A DNA stretch of 23,186 nucleotides, from positions 1-23,186 of the forward strand of contig URQF01000011.1 in assembly GCA_900549915.1 (NCBI GenBank), in the 5' to 3' direction. Below the pieces are notes generated by a model. It was not told the origin of the DNA and ran no database searches. It saw only the letters and a program-made list of their open reading frames with translations. Source of the stretch: an uncultured Mollicutes bacterium (GTDB taxonomy: Bacteria; Bacillota_I; Bacilli_A; RFN20; CAG-288). This document shows positions 15,574 to 23,186 of this stretch, one piece after another. The stretch's first letter is position 1. The number at the start of each line of letters is the position of its first letter. The position numbers and the translations under genes are program-made.

Positions 15574-18500
15574 TTATTTCTTCTCAGTTCCGACATCCTC
15601 TTCTTTAACCAAAGGGGATTCAATGGCTTTGACCGGATTGGCTTTCTTATCTTTTTCCTGGTAGACGTCCAGATAAGAACGTTTCCGTTTGTCTTCGTGG
15701 ATGGTAACAAGGATAAGGTCAACATAATTGACAAGATCACGAAGTTTTTCGCTCGGAGTCGATAAGATGGCTTGAAGTCCGAAGTTGCGGAGAAGCTCGG
15801 TAGACTTCCTGATACGGGCAGCATCCATCTTGCTGAATGCCTCATCGAAGATAACAAGACGGAGCGTATTATTGTCCGATGCATTCTTTACGCGGCAGAG
15901 CTGCGCAAAGGAAGCGAGAATAGCAATGTAGAACGGAGTCTGGCTTTCACCTCCGGACTGACTAGAGAAGCTGCGCTGGAGGGAGATTGTCTGCTGCTCA
16001 TCACCGGTTCCGCTCGTCTTGAGAAGGTCGAAGATAATATAGGTTGTGTAGGATGTGAAGCGCTCGACATTCCGAAGAATCTGTTCTTTCTGTTCACCAG
16101 TAGCGGAAGTAGAAGAGGAGATAAGATTAAATAAATCGTTCCTGGTAGAGCGGTATTTCTCGTTGAAGTGGGTTTCTGCATCACCGGCACGGAGAAGGTC
16201 GGGATCCCTGATCCTGTTATAGTACTCGATAAAGTCCTTATTCGGAGAGACCTTGAACTGATAGGTATCCCGTCCGAAGCGGGAATCAAGGAGAGCCTGG
16301 TTGAGTTCTTCAATCTGAGCATAAACAGTATCAATAGCAGTACGGAGCTTATAGATGAAGTCATCCTTGAACTCTTTGACGGATTCATCATGGGCTTTGG
16401 CGATTTTTTCCTCATAGTCTGGAAGCCTGACCTTGGAAATGTTCTCCAATTCTCGGTCGAATTCCAAATTGGAAACTTCGCTTTGGCTATCGTAATTGAG
16501 GTTATAGGTGCTGCAATACTCGTTACGAAGCTTCCAAAGCTTGTTGCGGTTATTGATCTGAGTCGATTGAGCCGTGATGGATTCCTTATAAGCCATCGAC
16601 TTGACCTGGCTGACACTCCTGCCCTGCTGGTCTAACAGCTTTGCAAAGAAGGGCTCATACTCTTCATTGACAACATCCTTCGGGTAGGATTCCAGCTGGC
16701 TCTTAAGAGAAGCAAGGTTGGCTTCTGCCCTTGGAATATCCTGACCATTCAGACGTTTCCTGTTGGCACGGATTTCACCCGATTCCGTCAATAGGGCGCT
16801 TTGCTGCTTCTTGATTTCATCCTGCTGTTTCTCGATTTCCTCAATCTTGGAATTGACTAGGCTCCTATCGCCTTTGGAAGCAGAAAGCATTTCTTTATTG
16901 ATATCGTCCGCTTTCTTTTCAAGGTCTCCAATCTGATTGAGACGATTGATATCGGCTTCATCGGCCTGAAGTTCATTCAAGCTCCTGAGCGGAAGAGTCA
17001 ATAAATCGGCAATCTTGCTGCTCAGTTCATTGAGAAGCGAGTAGAGATTGTTCCTCTTCTGATAATCCTGGGAAGAGACAGCCTTGGTCTTGCTAGAAAC
17101 CTGAGTTCCGATATAGAAAATACGTCCATAAGCACGGTTGAGGTACCAAGTCGCAAATCCACGGTATCCCGTACCATCTGCAAGAAGTCCAGAGCCGGAT
17201 TGACGTGCTTCTTCAAAGGAGTAGCACTTCTTAATACGTCCTAAGAGATAGTCGGTATAGGCTCTTGCACCTTCATCCTTTGTTGTGATGAGCTTAGCGA
17301 TAGAATCATCATTCGCCACCCTGTTCGCAGAAAGAAGACGTTCGGTATCGACTAAGGAAACCGAATAGTAGTTATAGGATGTCGTCAGCTGTTTCCTGAT
17401 ACGGTTTGCTTCTTCATAATACTGCGGATTGACAAAGAAGTTGAACTTCTGGCGGAAGAGGACAGCTTCCAGGGCAAAGGTCCAATCCGGATCATTGACA
17501 TCAATCAAATCACAGAAAATATGGACATAGGCATCCTGATGTCTTGCCTTCAAGGCATTCTCAAGTCCATGCTTGATGGTCCTATACCTAGGACCAAGCT
17601 GATCAAACGGCTTCTTGCCCTGGCTGACAGCCGATAAATCCGACTGAAGGGACTGAAGTTCCTGGCTGACCGAGTAGATTTCATTGCTGACATGGGTCTT
17701 CCTCTCGCTTGCTTCATTCCGAAGGGTTTCCCTATCATTTCGGAAATTCTTGATGACAAGGAAGTCAAGATTATCCTGCATCAGTCCGTCATAGATGGTC
17801 TTGGCTTCACCGGCAACATCGGAAACCAGTTCAAGGAAGGAATCGAACTTATCCTTCAGCTTGTCTCCAAAACGGGAAGAATCAAAGTTCTGATAATAGT
17901 TATAGAAAGAGGAACATGCTTTGGAATAAGAATGTGCATAGGAACTAAGCGTATCCTTGACATTCTTGACCTGGAGAGTGATTCGGCTGATTTCCTGCCT
18001 GACCCCCTCTTTCTTCCTGGAAAGCTTCTCCGTAAGAGAGTAATTATCCGACTGAAGCTTCTTTGCATTATAGGAATTCAGGTCGTTTCCTAAATCATCC
18101 AGCTGATTATCCAGCTGATTCAACTCATTGGTAATATCAAGAAGGCGTTGATTGCCTTTCTTGACCTGTTCATTGAGATTATCTAAGGCCTTCTTTCCTT
18201 TTTCATAGTCGGCTCTTGCATTGATGTAGTTCAGCCTATCGATTTTCTTCCGTGAACTCTGAAGCTCATTGAAAATCTGCTGGATCTGAGTAAGAGTCGT
18301 GACCTTTTCCTTTAAGGTCTTAGCCTCGTTTTCCAGAATCTTATACTGTTCGATGTTCTTCTGCCTAGGAGCGATATCGACATTCTCATCGGCATCACAG
18401 ATATATTCCGTGATAAAGGAAGAAATATTGCTGATTGGAGCAAAAGAAACAGCCTTCTTAAACAAAGAGAAGTACTTATCCGGAAGGTTTCCGAAAGCTT

Positions 18501-19065
18501 CTTTCGAGAAAGCCTGATATTCCGTATCGGTATCAAAGAAACGGAAATGATTCACCTTATAGTTGGTTCTTGCCCAAGCAGAAAGCTCACGGTAACGCCT
18601 AGGACGAACCTTTGCTTTATCCTCTTCCGTCTCCGCATTGGAGAAGCCATTCTCCGGGAAAGCAGAATCCAAATAGAAGTAATGCTTATCGATTTTATCC
18701 GAAGAATCCACATCGAAGCAGACACCTAAGGTAAAGGTTCTGTTTTCGACGTCATCGAAAATCTCGATGGCAATATACGAAGAAAAGGTTCCTCTGCGAA
18801 GAACAATATTCGAACCATCATCCTTAATACCGGTCTGTCCACGAAGATAGCTCAAAAGCGAACGACCAGAACGGCCTTTTTCGTTTGCGGCCTTATTGAA
18901 GTTCTCCGGACGGGTAGAACCAAGGATGATAATCTGCAAGGCATCGATGATGGTTGACTTTCCAGTACCATTCGGGCCCGTAAGGAACGTAATGTTTTTA
19001 ATATCCGTTGTGACATTGCTGAAATAATGCCAGTTAATCAGACGGAGTTTCGTTAAGGATTTCAT
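15574..19065 (-). CDS. jetC: JetC/MksB-type SMC ATPase (Wadjet or MukB-like)
   Basis: 1163 residues. Walker A GPNGTGKST (30-38) at the N-terminus, long coiled coils (about 210-470 and 690-960), a central hinge region (about 480-690), and at the C-terminus the signature SGGE (1037-1040) with Walker B 'IFDEAFSKMD' (about 1072-1081). This is the SMC subunit of condensin-like JetABC/MksBEF complexes, which extrude DNA loops. In Wadjet systems they recognise small circular plasmids. The Arg of 'SYLRG' near Walker A is CGT, while 'RI-AGG-KS' after Walker B reads Met. It overlaps jetB by four bases. No jetD follows before the terminator. Confidence 0.9.
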   Translation of the reverse strand: MKSLTKLRLINWHYFSNVTTDIKNITFLTGPNGTGKSTIIDALQIIILGSTRPENFNKAANEKGRSGRSLLSYLRGQTGIKDDGSNIVLRRGTFSSYIAIEIFDDVENRTFTLGVCFDVDSSDKIDKHYFYLDSAFPENGFSNAETEEDKAKVRPRRYRELSAWARTNYKVNHFRFFDTDTEYQAFSKEAFGNLPDKYFSLFKKAVSFAPISNISSFITEYICDADENVDIAPRQKNIEQYKILENEAKTLKEKVTTLTQIQQIFNELQSSRKKIDRLNYINARADYEKGKKALDNLNEQVKKGNQRLLDITNELNQLDNQLDDLGNDLNSYNAKKLQSDNYSLTEKLSRKKEGVRQEISRITLQVKNVKDTLSSYAHSYSKACSSFYNYYQNFDSSRFGDKLKDKFDSFLELVSDVAGEAKTIYDGLMQDNLDFLVIKNFRNDRETLRNEASERKTHVSNEIYSVSQELQSLQSDLSAVSQGKKPFDQLGPRYRTIKHGLENALKARHQDAYVHIFCDLIDVNDPDWTFALEAVLFRQKFNFFVNPQYYEEANRIRKQLTTSYNYYSVSLVDTERLLSANRVANDDSIAKLITTKDEGARAYTDYLLGRIKKCYSFEEARQSGSGLLADGTGYRGFATWYLNRAYGRIFYIGTQVSSKTKAVSSQDYQKRNNLYSLLNELSSKIADLLTLPLRSLNELQADEADINRLNQIGDLEKKADDINKEMLSASKGDRSLVNSKIEEIEKQQDEIKKQQSALLTESGEIRANRKRLNGQDIPRAEANLASLKSQLESYPKDVVNEEYEPFFAKLLDQQGRSVSQVKSMAYKESITAQSTQINNRNKLWKLRNEYCSTYNLNYDSQSEVSNLEFDRELENISKVRLPDYEEKIAKAHDESVKEFKDDFIYKLRTAIDTVYAQIEELNQALLDSRFGRDTYQFKVSPNKDFIEYYNRIRDPDLLRAGDAETHFNEKYRSTRNDLFNLISSSTSATGEQKEQILRNVERFTSYTTYIIFDLLKTSGTGDEQQTISLQRSFSSQSGGESQTPFYIAILASFAQLCRVKNASDNNTLRLVIFDEAFSKMDAARIRKSTELLRNFGLQAILSTPSEKLRDLVNYVDLILVTIHEDKRKRSYLDVYQEKDKKANPVKAIESPLVKEEDVGTEKK

Positions 19066-19763
19066 TTATTTTCTCCTTCCTTGGCATCATAAGCAGGGAC
19101 ATCAGTCCTAGGTTTTGTCTCGGATGCCATCTTATCGAAAAGAGAAGGCTCAGCGGCTGCTTCCTGCGGTTTGGTCAAGAAGGAATAGAGGCTATTGAGC
19201 TTTTCGGAAGAGAGCAGATAGCGGATGGTAGGCATAATATAGAAGGAATAACTCGGATCGGAGAAGGAACCCGTGCACTTTGAGACAATGTTGAAGCCAT
19301 CCAAGGTACGAAGAGCTGAGCTGATCGTGTTCGAAGAAAGACGCTTGCTGACCGAAGAAAGGCCAAGCTCATTGCAATAAGCACTCAGGGCTCCCGAGGT
19401 CCTTAAGACCTCCGTCTCTTCTGGTGCTTTCTCTAGCTGATTTTCATAGTAGGAGCGAAGAGCAAAGACAATCAAAGTAGTCGTCGGGTCGAAGCGGAAG
19501 TGATTCCGTTCTGCGCTCGAGGTGACAAAGATGACGCCATCTTCATCCGACTTGGAAAGTGTCCTGTCCCTATAGGAAAGATAATCTTCGAACGTATCAT
19601 AATAACGTTCGATGAACCTGTAGTCCGGATCGGCGCGGAAGATCTTGCTCTTCCGGTCATAGGACTTCCGGCAGATATAGCACTGATAGAGAAGATCGTT
19701 TAAAACCTCTGAGAAGAGATTCTTATCCGATCGGCTCCTTTTTTCATAATCCTCTTGAAACAT
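19062..19763 (-). CDS. jetB: JetB/MksE-type accessory subunit
   Basis: 233 residues. It has winged-helix-like organisation as in DUF4194/MukE proteins: 'GVIFVTSS', a helix 'TTTLIVFALRSYYENQLEK' and 'SSALRTLDGFNIVSK' near the end. The central Arg of 'SALRTLD' is CGT, and 'VL-AGG-TSGAL' reads Met at a hydrophobic position. It should bind the kleisin JetA and the SMC heads. The C-terminal 30 residues are low-complexity and charged. It overlaps jetA by 20 bases and jetC by 4, a tightly coupled operon. Assignment rests on weak motifs plus the diagnostic gene order. Confidence 0.82.
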   Translation of the reverse strand: MFQEDYEKRSRSDKNLFSEVLNDLLYQCYICRKSYDRKSKIFRADPDYRFIERYYDTFEDYLSYRDRTLSKSDEDGVIFVTSSAERNHFRFDPTTTLIVFALRSYYENQLEKAPEETEVLRTSGALSAYCNELGLSSVSKRLSSNTISSALRTLDGFNIVSKCTGSFSDPSYSFYIMPTIRYLLSSEKLNSLYSFLTKPQEAAAEPSLFDKMASETKPRTDVPAYDAKEGENK

Positions 19764-21249
19764 GTTTCGTCACTCCTTTTTTCTTGAAGCGGTATAACGG
19801 CCTGTAGTATCCGGCATAAAGGACTTGGTCCTCAAGCTTTTCGCACGTATAAGGAATCCTATTCAAGGTAGCCTTAAGGATTCCGAGAATCCTCCTGACA
19901 AGATCATCGGTATTTTCAATACGCATTTCATTCGTCAGCCTTTGATCTCTGCCTTGCCTGTTCTCTTCTAGATACTGCCTGATGGTCGTATCCGAGAAAC
20001 GGTTAAGCTCATTATCCAGAATGTTATTCCTCAGCATCGAAGACTCTTCCGGAAGAAGATCATCTTCCAACGGGAGAGGCTCATCCCTAATGTCTTCCTG
20101 AGTTCGGCGATAAGGCATCCTCCTCGACTGGGAATCAAGATAACCCTGACGATAAAGGGAGATGGTCTCGCCTGCTTTCCTGACAATCGGCCTTTCGTCA
20201 TAGGAAAGAGCCGGGTTCTTGCTGATTTCATTTGCCATCGAACGAATGATCGTCGTCAGTTTTCCTTTGACGGTCTTATCACTATTGGAAAGATAGTTGA
20301 CCTTTCTCTGAACAGCCTCTGTGTAATCGGCGTTAGCATGGTCGATTTCATCAAAAGCGGAAGAGAGACGAGAGAAAATGTCAATGACATCCTGAATCTT
20401 CTTGATGACCGAAGACGTCAGCTTTGCAAGATCCGTCTCGGAGTTTCCAGGCTCTGCTTTTGCCTGACGGACAAGACGGGTGATAATACGTTCGGATTTG
20501 ATCCAGCGTTTCAGAATCGAAATTGTCGGCTGAGCATAAAGTCCTAAGGAATCATACGTTTTCCTTGGATGATAGTATTTATCAGCAATTCCTGCGCGAT
20601 ATTCATCAAAATGCTGCTGCAGGGCTTTGTTTGGATCAAAGACTTTCGAAAGACGATTTCCGTAAACAAGAATCTGCTGACGGAGAAGAGTAACCGACCT
20701 ATCGAGAGTATCGGCATTGTTCTTGGCGTTCTCCAAAGAACGATACCTGTAGTCGTCTTCTTTTTCGTCTTCCCTCTTGAGTTCTGCATAAGTCTGATGG
20801 ACTAATGGCAGATAAGAGGAAGTATCACAAGCCAAATCATCCAGAAGCTTTAGCATCTGGATGGAAAAAGAAGGCAGATAGAGATACTCGACATTCGTCT
20901 TCGGATTCCGGGAAATGATATACCATCCGCATTTAGAAAGCTTGCGGATGATGTAGTTGACTTTCTGACTTAGGATGGAAGCTTCATCCTCCTTGTTTCC
21001 ACCAGCCTCGACTTCAACGGTTTCTTCTTCGTCTTTATCGTCTAAGCGGTCGGTTTCAATGGAGAATAGCTGCATCCTCTCTTCTCCCTGGCTTTTCAGG
21101 GAGATAGCAAAATCGCTGCGCTTGACATCTGTTTTCTGATTGCGCAGCAGATGATATAACGTAATAAGGGAAAAAGCATAGACTGTCTTATACTTCCGAG
21201 AGAGCGGAGCAAAGAGCTCTTCGGGAATTTTATCAAATAAGCGGTTCAA
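19744..21249 (-). CDS. jetA: JetA/MksF-type kleisin subunit
   Basis: 501 residues, similar to the JetA family of Firmicutes (Pfam DUF5716, as I recall). Features are an N-terminal 'LFDKIPEELFAPLSRKYK', a winged-helix-like region with 'IIRKLSKCGWY', then 'HFDEYRAGIADKYYHP-x-KTYDS' (x is AGG, Met here, Leu in relatives), an acidic linker (about 395-410) and a C-terminal domain that should contact the SMC head. The start is TTG, with AAGGA nine bases upstream; no ATG fits. It is the first gene of the operon behind a strong promoter. Confidence 0.85.
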   Translation of the reverse strand: MNRLFDKIPEELFAPLSRKYKTVYAFSLITLYHLLRNQKTDVKRSDFAISLKSQGEERMQLFSIETDRLDDKDEEETVEVEAGGNKEDEASILSQKVNYIIRKLSKCGWYIISRNPKTNVEYLYLPSFSIQMLKLLDDLACDTSSYLPLVHQTYAELKREDEKEDDYRYRSLENAKNNADTLDRSVTLLRQQILVYGNRLSKVFDPNKALQQHFDEYRAGIADKYYHPRKTYDSLGLYAQPTISILKRWIKSERIITRLVRQAKAEPGNSETDLAKLTSSVIKKIQDVIDIFSRLSSAFDEIDHANADYTEAVQRKVNYLSNSDKTVKGKLTTIIRSMANEISKNPALSYDERPIVRKAGETISLYRQGYLDSQSRRMPYRRTQEDIRDEPLPLEDDLLPEESSMLRNNILDNELNRFSDTTIRQYLEENRQGRDQRLTNEMRIENTDDLVRRILGILKATLNRIPYTCEKLEDQVLYAGYYRPLYRFKKKGVTKHVSRGL

Positions 21250-21286
21250 TTCGATTGGTCCTTCTATGACTCTTTAGGCCATAAAA

Positions 21287-21316
21287 ATTATAATCTAATT
21301 CCCCTTATCCTTTCAA
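21287..21316 (-). promoter_or_regulatory. Promoter of the jet operon
   Basis: On the minus strand, TTGAAA (21311-21316), an 18-base spacer and consensus TATAAT (21287-21292). It is one of the best sigma-70/A-type promoters in the window, suggesting constitutive expression. The ribosome binding site AAGGA is at 21259-21263. Confidence 0.8.
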
Positions 21317-21415
21317 TAAAATCTATCCTCTTTTCTATCGCTAAGAAAACCATCGGTTCACCACTTGGATACACAAAAAGAAAGAAAAAAGGCATTATCC
21401 TTTTTCCTAGGTCCT

Positions 21416-21435
21416 TGCTATACTATATTTTGATG
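21416..21435 (+). promoter_or_regulatory. Extended -10 promoter next to the ATG; possible leaderless start
   Basis: TGCTATACT (21416-21424) is a strong extended -10. Transcription would begin around 21431-21433, at the ATG itself (21433-21435). No Shine-Dalgarno sequence precedes the ATG, unlike almost every other gene here. Confidence 0.55.
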
Positions 21436-23001
21436 AAAAACCAGACATTCTATACTCAGTTCGCATCTCACCGGAAATCAAAGAAAACTGCGATTTTCTA
21501 TCAAGGAAAAAGCCTGACCTACTCTGAGCTCTACTCTAAGACAGAAACGCAAGCGAAATTTCTTTATAACGAAGGCATCAACAAGCGTTCCTTCGTTACT
21601 AGGATTTCCGAATTCTTTCCAGAGAGCGTAATCACTCTTCTAGCCCTTTTGAAAATCGGATGCACGATTACGGTCTTGTCCTCTCATCTTCCTCCGAAAG
21701 CCTATGCGAGAAGGAGGAAGGATAAGCCAGAAAGCGTCCTTTTCCTTCAAGACCGCCTTTATAAGAAATACCTTCCTATTCTCAAAGAGAAGACTTCTGC
21801 TATTGTGCTTCTCTCTCCAAAGAAAGATCTTCCTTTCTCCAAGAAACGGGAATATCTGAAAGAAAACAAGGAAAGTCTTTCGGTGGCAAGAAAAGACGGC
21901 TTTGCTGATTCTGTTTTTGTCTTCCCCTCTCACAAAAAGAGGAAGGAAGTTCCTTCCTTCTCGAATGAGAAAAAGGAAGTTCTGATTTTCCATTCCCTTG
22001 GTGACACAAGGCATGGAAAGACACTATCCTTTTCCAATGAAATCAGGGATACCACAACCGTTTCCTTCCTTCAGGAAGTCTCTTCCGAAGCAAGGAAAGG
22101 AACGATTCTTCCTTTGATGCCATTAGAGAGTGCAGGCGGAACTCTATCTGGAATTCTGACTCCTCTTTCTTTAGGAAGGAGCATCAATCTCGTCAACAAG
22201 AACAAAGTCGATAGTGCCATCTACTGGATCAAGAAAAAGAAAGCAGATACTCTGATCCTTCTCCCTTATAGGTACCAAGCGATTCTCTCCCAGAGGACAT
22301 CCTCAAGGAGCAAGAAAATCAAGAGTGTCATTCTGACACTAGAAAAACCGACCTTTGAGCTAAACGAATCTGTCTTCCCCTATTCCTTAAAACAGGCTTT
22401 CTGGGCAAACGAAGCAGGTGGTTTCCTTCTTGGCGGTTCCATCCAGAACAGCTTGACTCCGGATCTTGGTGTTCCGTTAACTCCGTTCTCTGTGAAATTA
22501 CTGCCTTTAAAAGGAACCTCTCCGGTCCAAGAAGGAGAAGAAGGATGCCTTGCATTCTCTCTTCCCAATGGATTTTTCGGATACAAGGAAGATGATATCA
22601 ACAAAGACACCATCCTTTTTGAAGGTGTTCCTTACTTCATCTTAGATGACATTCTAATCTATAAGGATGGACACTACATCTTCTCACGCAGAAGGAAAAA
22701 TATCGCCCGCTTCCATGGCTATCCGATTTACTTGGATAGGATTGAAAACATCAGCCTAACCATCCCCGGTGTCATTTCTGCAAAAGTGTTCTTCGATCGA
22801 AGCATCAATCATACTCCTTATCTTCACTTATTTATCGAAAACCGTGATCGCCCCGATGAAACCCTGTTTAAAGAACTAAGAAAGAAATTCGACGACAACA
22901 GGATGACCTATTCTATTCCAAAGAGAACCTCCATCTATCCAAAGTTCCCACGGAACTATAAAGGCGAAATCGATACAAAGGCACTCTGTCAGTTCTTATA
23001 A
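21433..23001 (+). CDS. ANL-superfamily (AMP-ligase/acyl-CoA synthetase-like) protein with degenerate motifs
   Basis: 522 residues with the overall ANL fold. The N-terminal 'KTAIFYQGKSLTYSELY' is typical; the large domain runs to about 420 and the small C-terminal domain (about 425-522) contains 'RIENISLTIPGV'. Key motifs are altered. The P-loop-like 'SGTTG-x-PK' is replaced by 'SLGDT-M-HGK' (M is AGG). The catalytic C-terminal Lys of 'GK-x-D' is Glu (E512 in KGEID). Adenylation activity is therefore doubtful. ATG 21433 is preferred to an upstream TTG at 21415 that lies inside the promoter. The substrate cannot be guessed. It is divergent from the jet operon, and no partner gene is visible before the window ends. 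Confidence 0.8.
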   Translation: MKNQTFYTQFASHRKSKKTAIFYQGKSLTYSELYSKTETQAKFLYNEGINKRSFVTRISEFFPESVITLLALLKIGCTITVLSSHLPPKAYARRRKDKPESVLFLQDRLYKKYLPILKEKTSAIVLLSPKKDLPFSKKREYLKENKESLSVARKDGFADSVFVFPSHKKRKEVPSFSNEKKEVLIFHSLGDTRHGKTLSFSNEIRDTTTVSFLQEVSSEARKGTILPLMPLESAGGTLSGILTPLSLGRSINLVNKNKVDSAIYWIKKKKADTLILLPYRYQAILSQRTSSRSKKIKSVILTLEKPTFELNESVFPYSLKQAFWANEAGGFLLGGSIQNSLTPDLGVPLTPFSVKLLPLKGTSPVQEGEEGCLAFSLPNGFFGYKEDDINKDTILFEGVPYFILDDILIYKDGHYIFSRRRKNIARFHGYPIYLDRIENISLTIPGVISAKVFFDRSINHTPYLHLFIENRDRPDETLFKELRKKFDDNRMTYSIPKRTSIYPKFPRNYKGEIDTKALCQFL

Positions 23002-23186
23002 AACAAAACTCCAGGTATCAATAAACTTTTACTTTAAAATCGGATTCCAAGCTGATTTTCGTTTTTGTGTATTCAGATTAACTACCCTTGTTAAATGGGT
23101 TTCTGTTCTAAGAAACACAGATGGAGAGGAAAGCAAACTGATAGGTAAAGTGAAATAAGGACGAAAAAAATAGCCAAGAGAGAGAC
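23002..23186. other. Intergenic end of the window
   Basis: No coding region seen. A 6-bp hairpin, GTTTCT/AGAAAC (23099-23104 with 23111-23116), has no T-run, so no terminator is evident for the ANL gene. I see no adapter sequence at this end. Confidence 0.5.

Larger units (their letters stand above)
75..23186. other. Region translated with AGG = Met (alternative genetic code)
   Basis: AGG stands at conserved Met positions in several unrelated families here (GlgC, GlgA, MalK-type ATPase, MalF and MalG permeases, solute-binding protein), while the conserved Arg positions checked use CGT, CGC, CGA, CGG or AGA. Internal Met codons are mostly AGG: glgC has 7 AGG against 3 internal ATG, and the binding-protein gene has 12 AGG against 2. 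UGA ends lacI and the fused transporter gene as a stop, and Trp is UGG, so this is not the mycoplasma code. CGG remains Arg: it encodes the Arg of 'LTRYR' in the GH94 enzyme. Start codons are ATG, with one TTG; I saw no need for AGG as a start. Confidence 0.93.

Noticed and set aside
75..23186. Reading TGA as Trp (mycoplasma-type code)
   Set aside because: TGA terminates lacI and the fused transporter gene at natural ends, and Trp positions use TGG.
75..23186. CGG also reassigned, as in some other bacteria
   Set aside because: CGG encodes the invariant Arg of LTRYRYNN in the GH94 enzyme and fits Arg elsewhere.
75..23186. CRISPR arrays, insertion sequences, tRNA or rRNA genes
   Set aside because: No regularly spaced repeats, transposase genes or tRNA/rRNA signatures were found; the predicted tRNA for AGG is not in this window.

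Overview
Main result: this window appears to be read with a non-standard genetic code in which AGG means methionine, not arginine. At family positions that are nearly always Met, the codon is repeatedly AGG. Examples are the Met before the Walker B Asp of the ABC ATPase, the Met of its 'YPHM' motif, five or six Met positions of GlgC, and Met-Met before 'IPTQ' in the sugar permease, written AGG-AGG. At the invariant Arg positions I checked, the codon is CGN or AGA. Every translation made with the standard table is therefore wrong at AGG. From memory, a published computational screen of genetic codes (Shulgina and Eddy, Codetta) reported AGG-to-Met in a clade of uncultivated Bacilli. The gene content fits such a bacterium: a Firmicutes/Bacilli relative near Erysipelotrichales, probably assembled from a gut or other anaerobic metagenome. 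UGA is a normal stop and UGG codes for Trp.

Layout. Bases 1-74 are not genomic: they are the Illumina P7 flow-cell oligo with its ten Ts, an index and the read-2 adapter. Bases 75-10090 form a cellobiose (beta-glucoside) locus. A LacI-type regulator (+) converges on a minus-strand operon: GH94 cellobiose phosphorylase, a fused MalK-MalF-type ATPase-permease, a MalG-type permease and a GH1 beta-glucosidase. The solute-binding lipoprotein is transcribed divergently. The shared promoter region holds three LacI-type operators. Next come a tetrahydrofolate riboswitch with folT (10127-10868) and a small unknown gene (11125-11463).

The glycogen operon glgC-glgD-glgA is on the minus strand (15186 to 11532). 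A 387-base gene-free stretch separates it from jetA-jetB-jetC (21249 to 15574), a Wadjet/MksBEF-type SMC operon with no jetD nuclease beside it. The window ends with a degenerate ANL-superfamily (AMP-ligase-like) gene whose mRNA may be leaderless.

How the genes work together (inference): cellobiose is imported and split by GH94 phosphorolysis into glucose and glucose-1-phosphate. Glucose-1-phosphate is the direct substrate of GlgC, so the sugar locus can feed the glycogen operon without spending ATP on phosphorylation. GH1 would hydrolyse other beta-glucosides. The Jet operon is a separate module acting on DNA.
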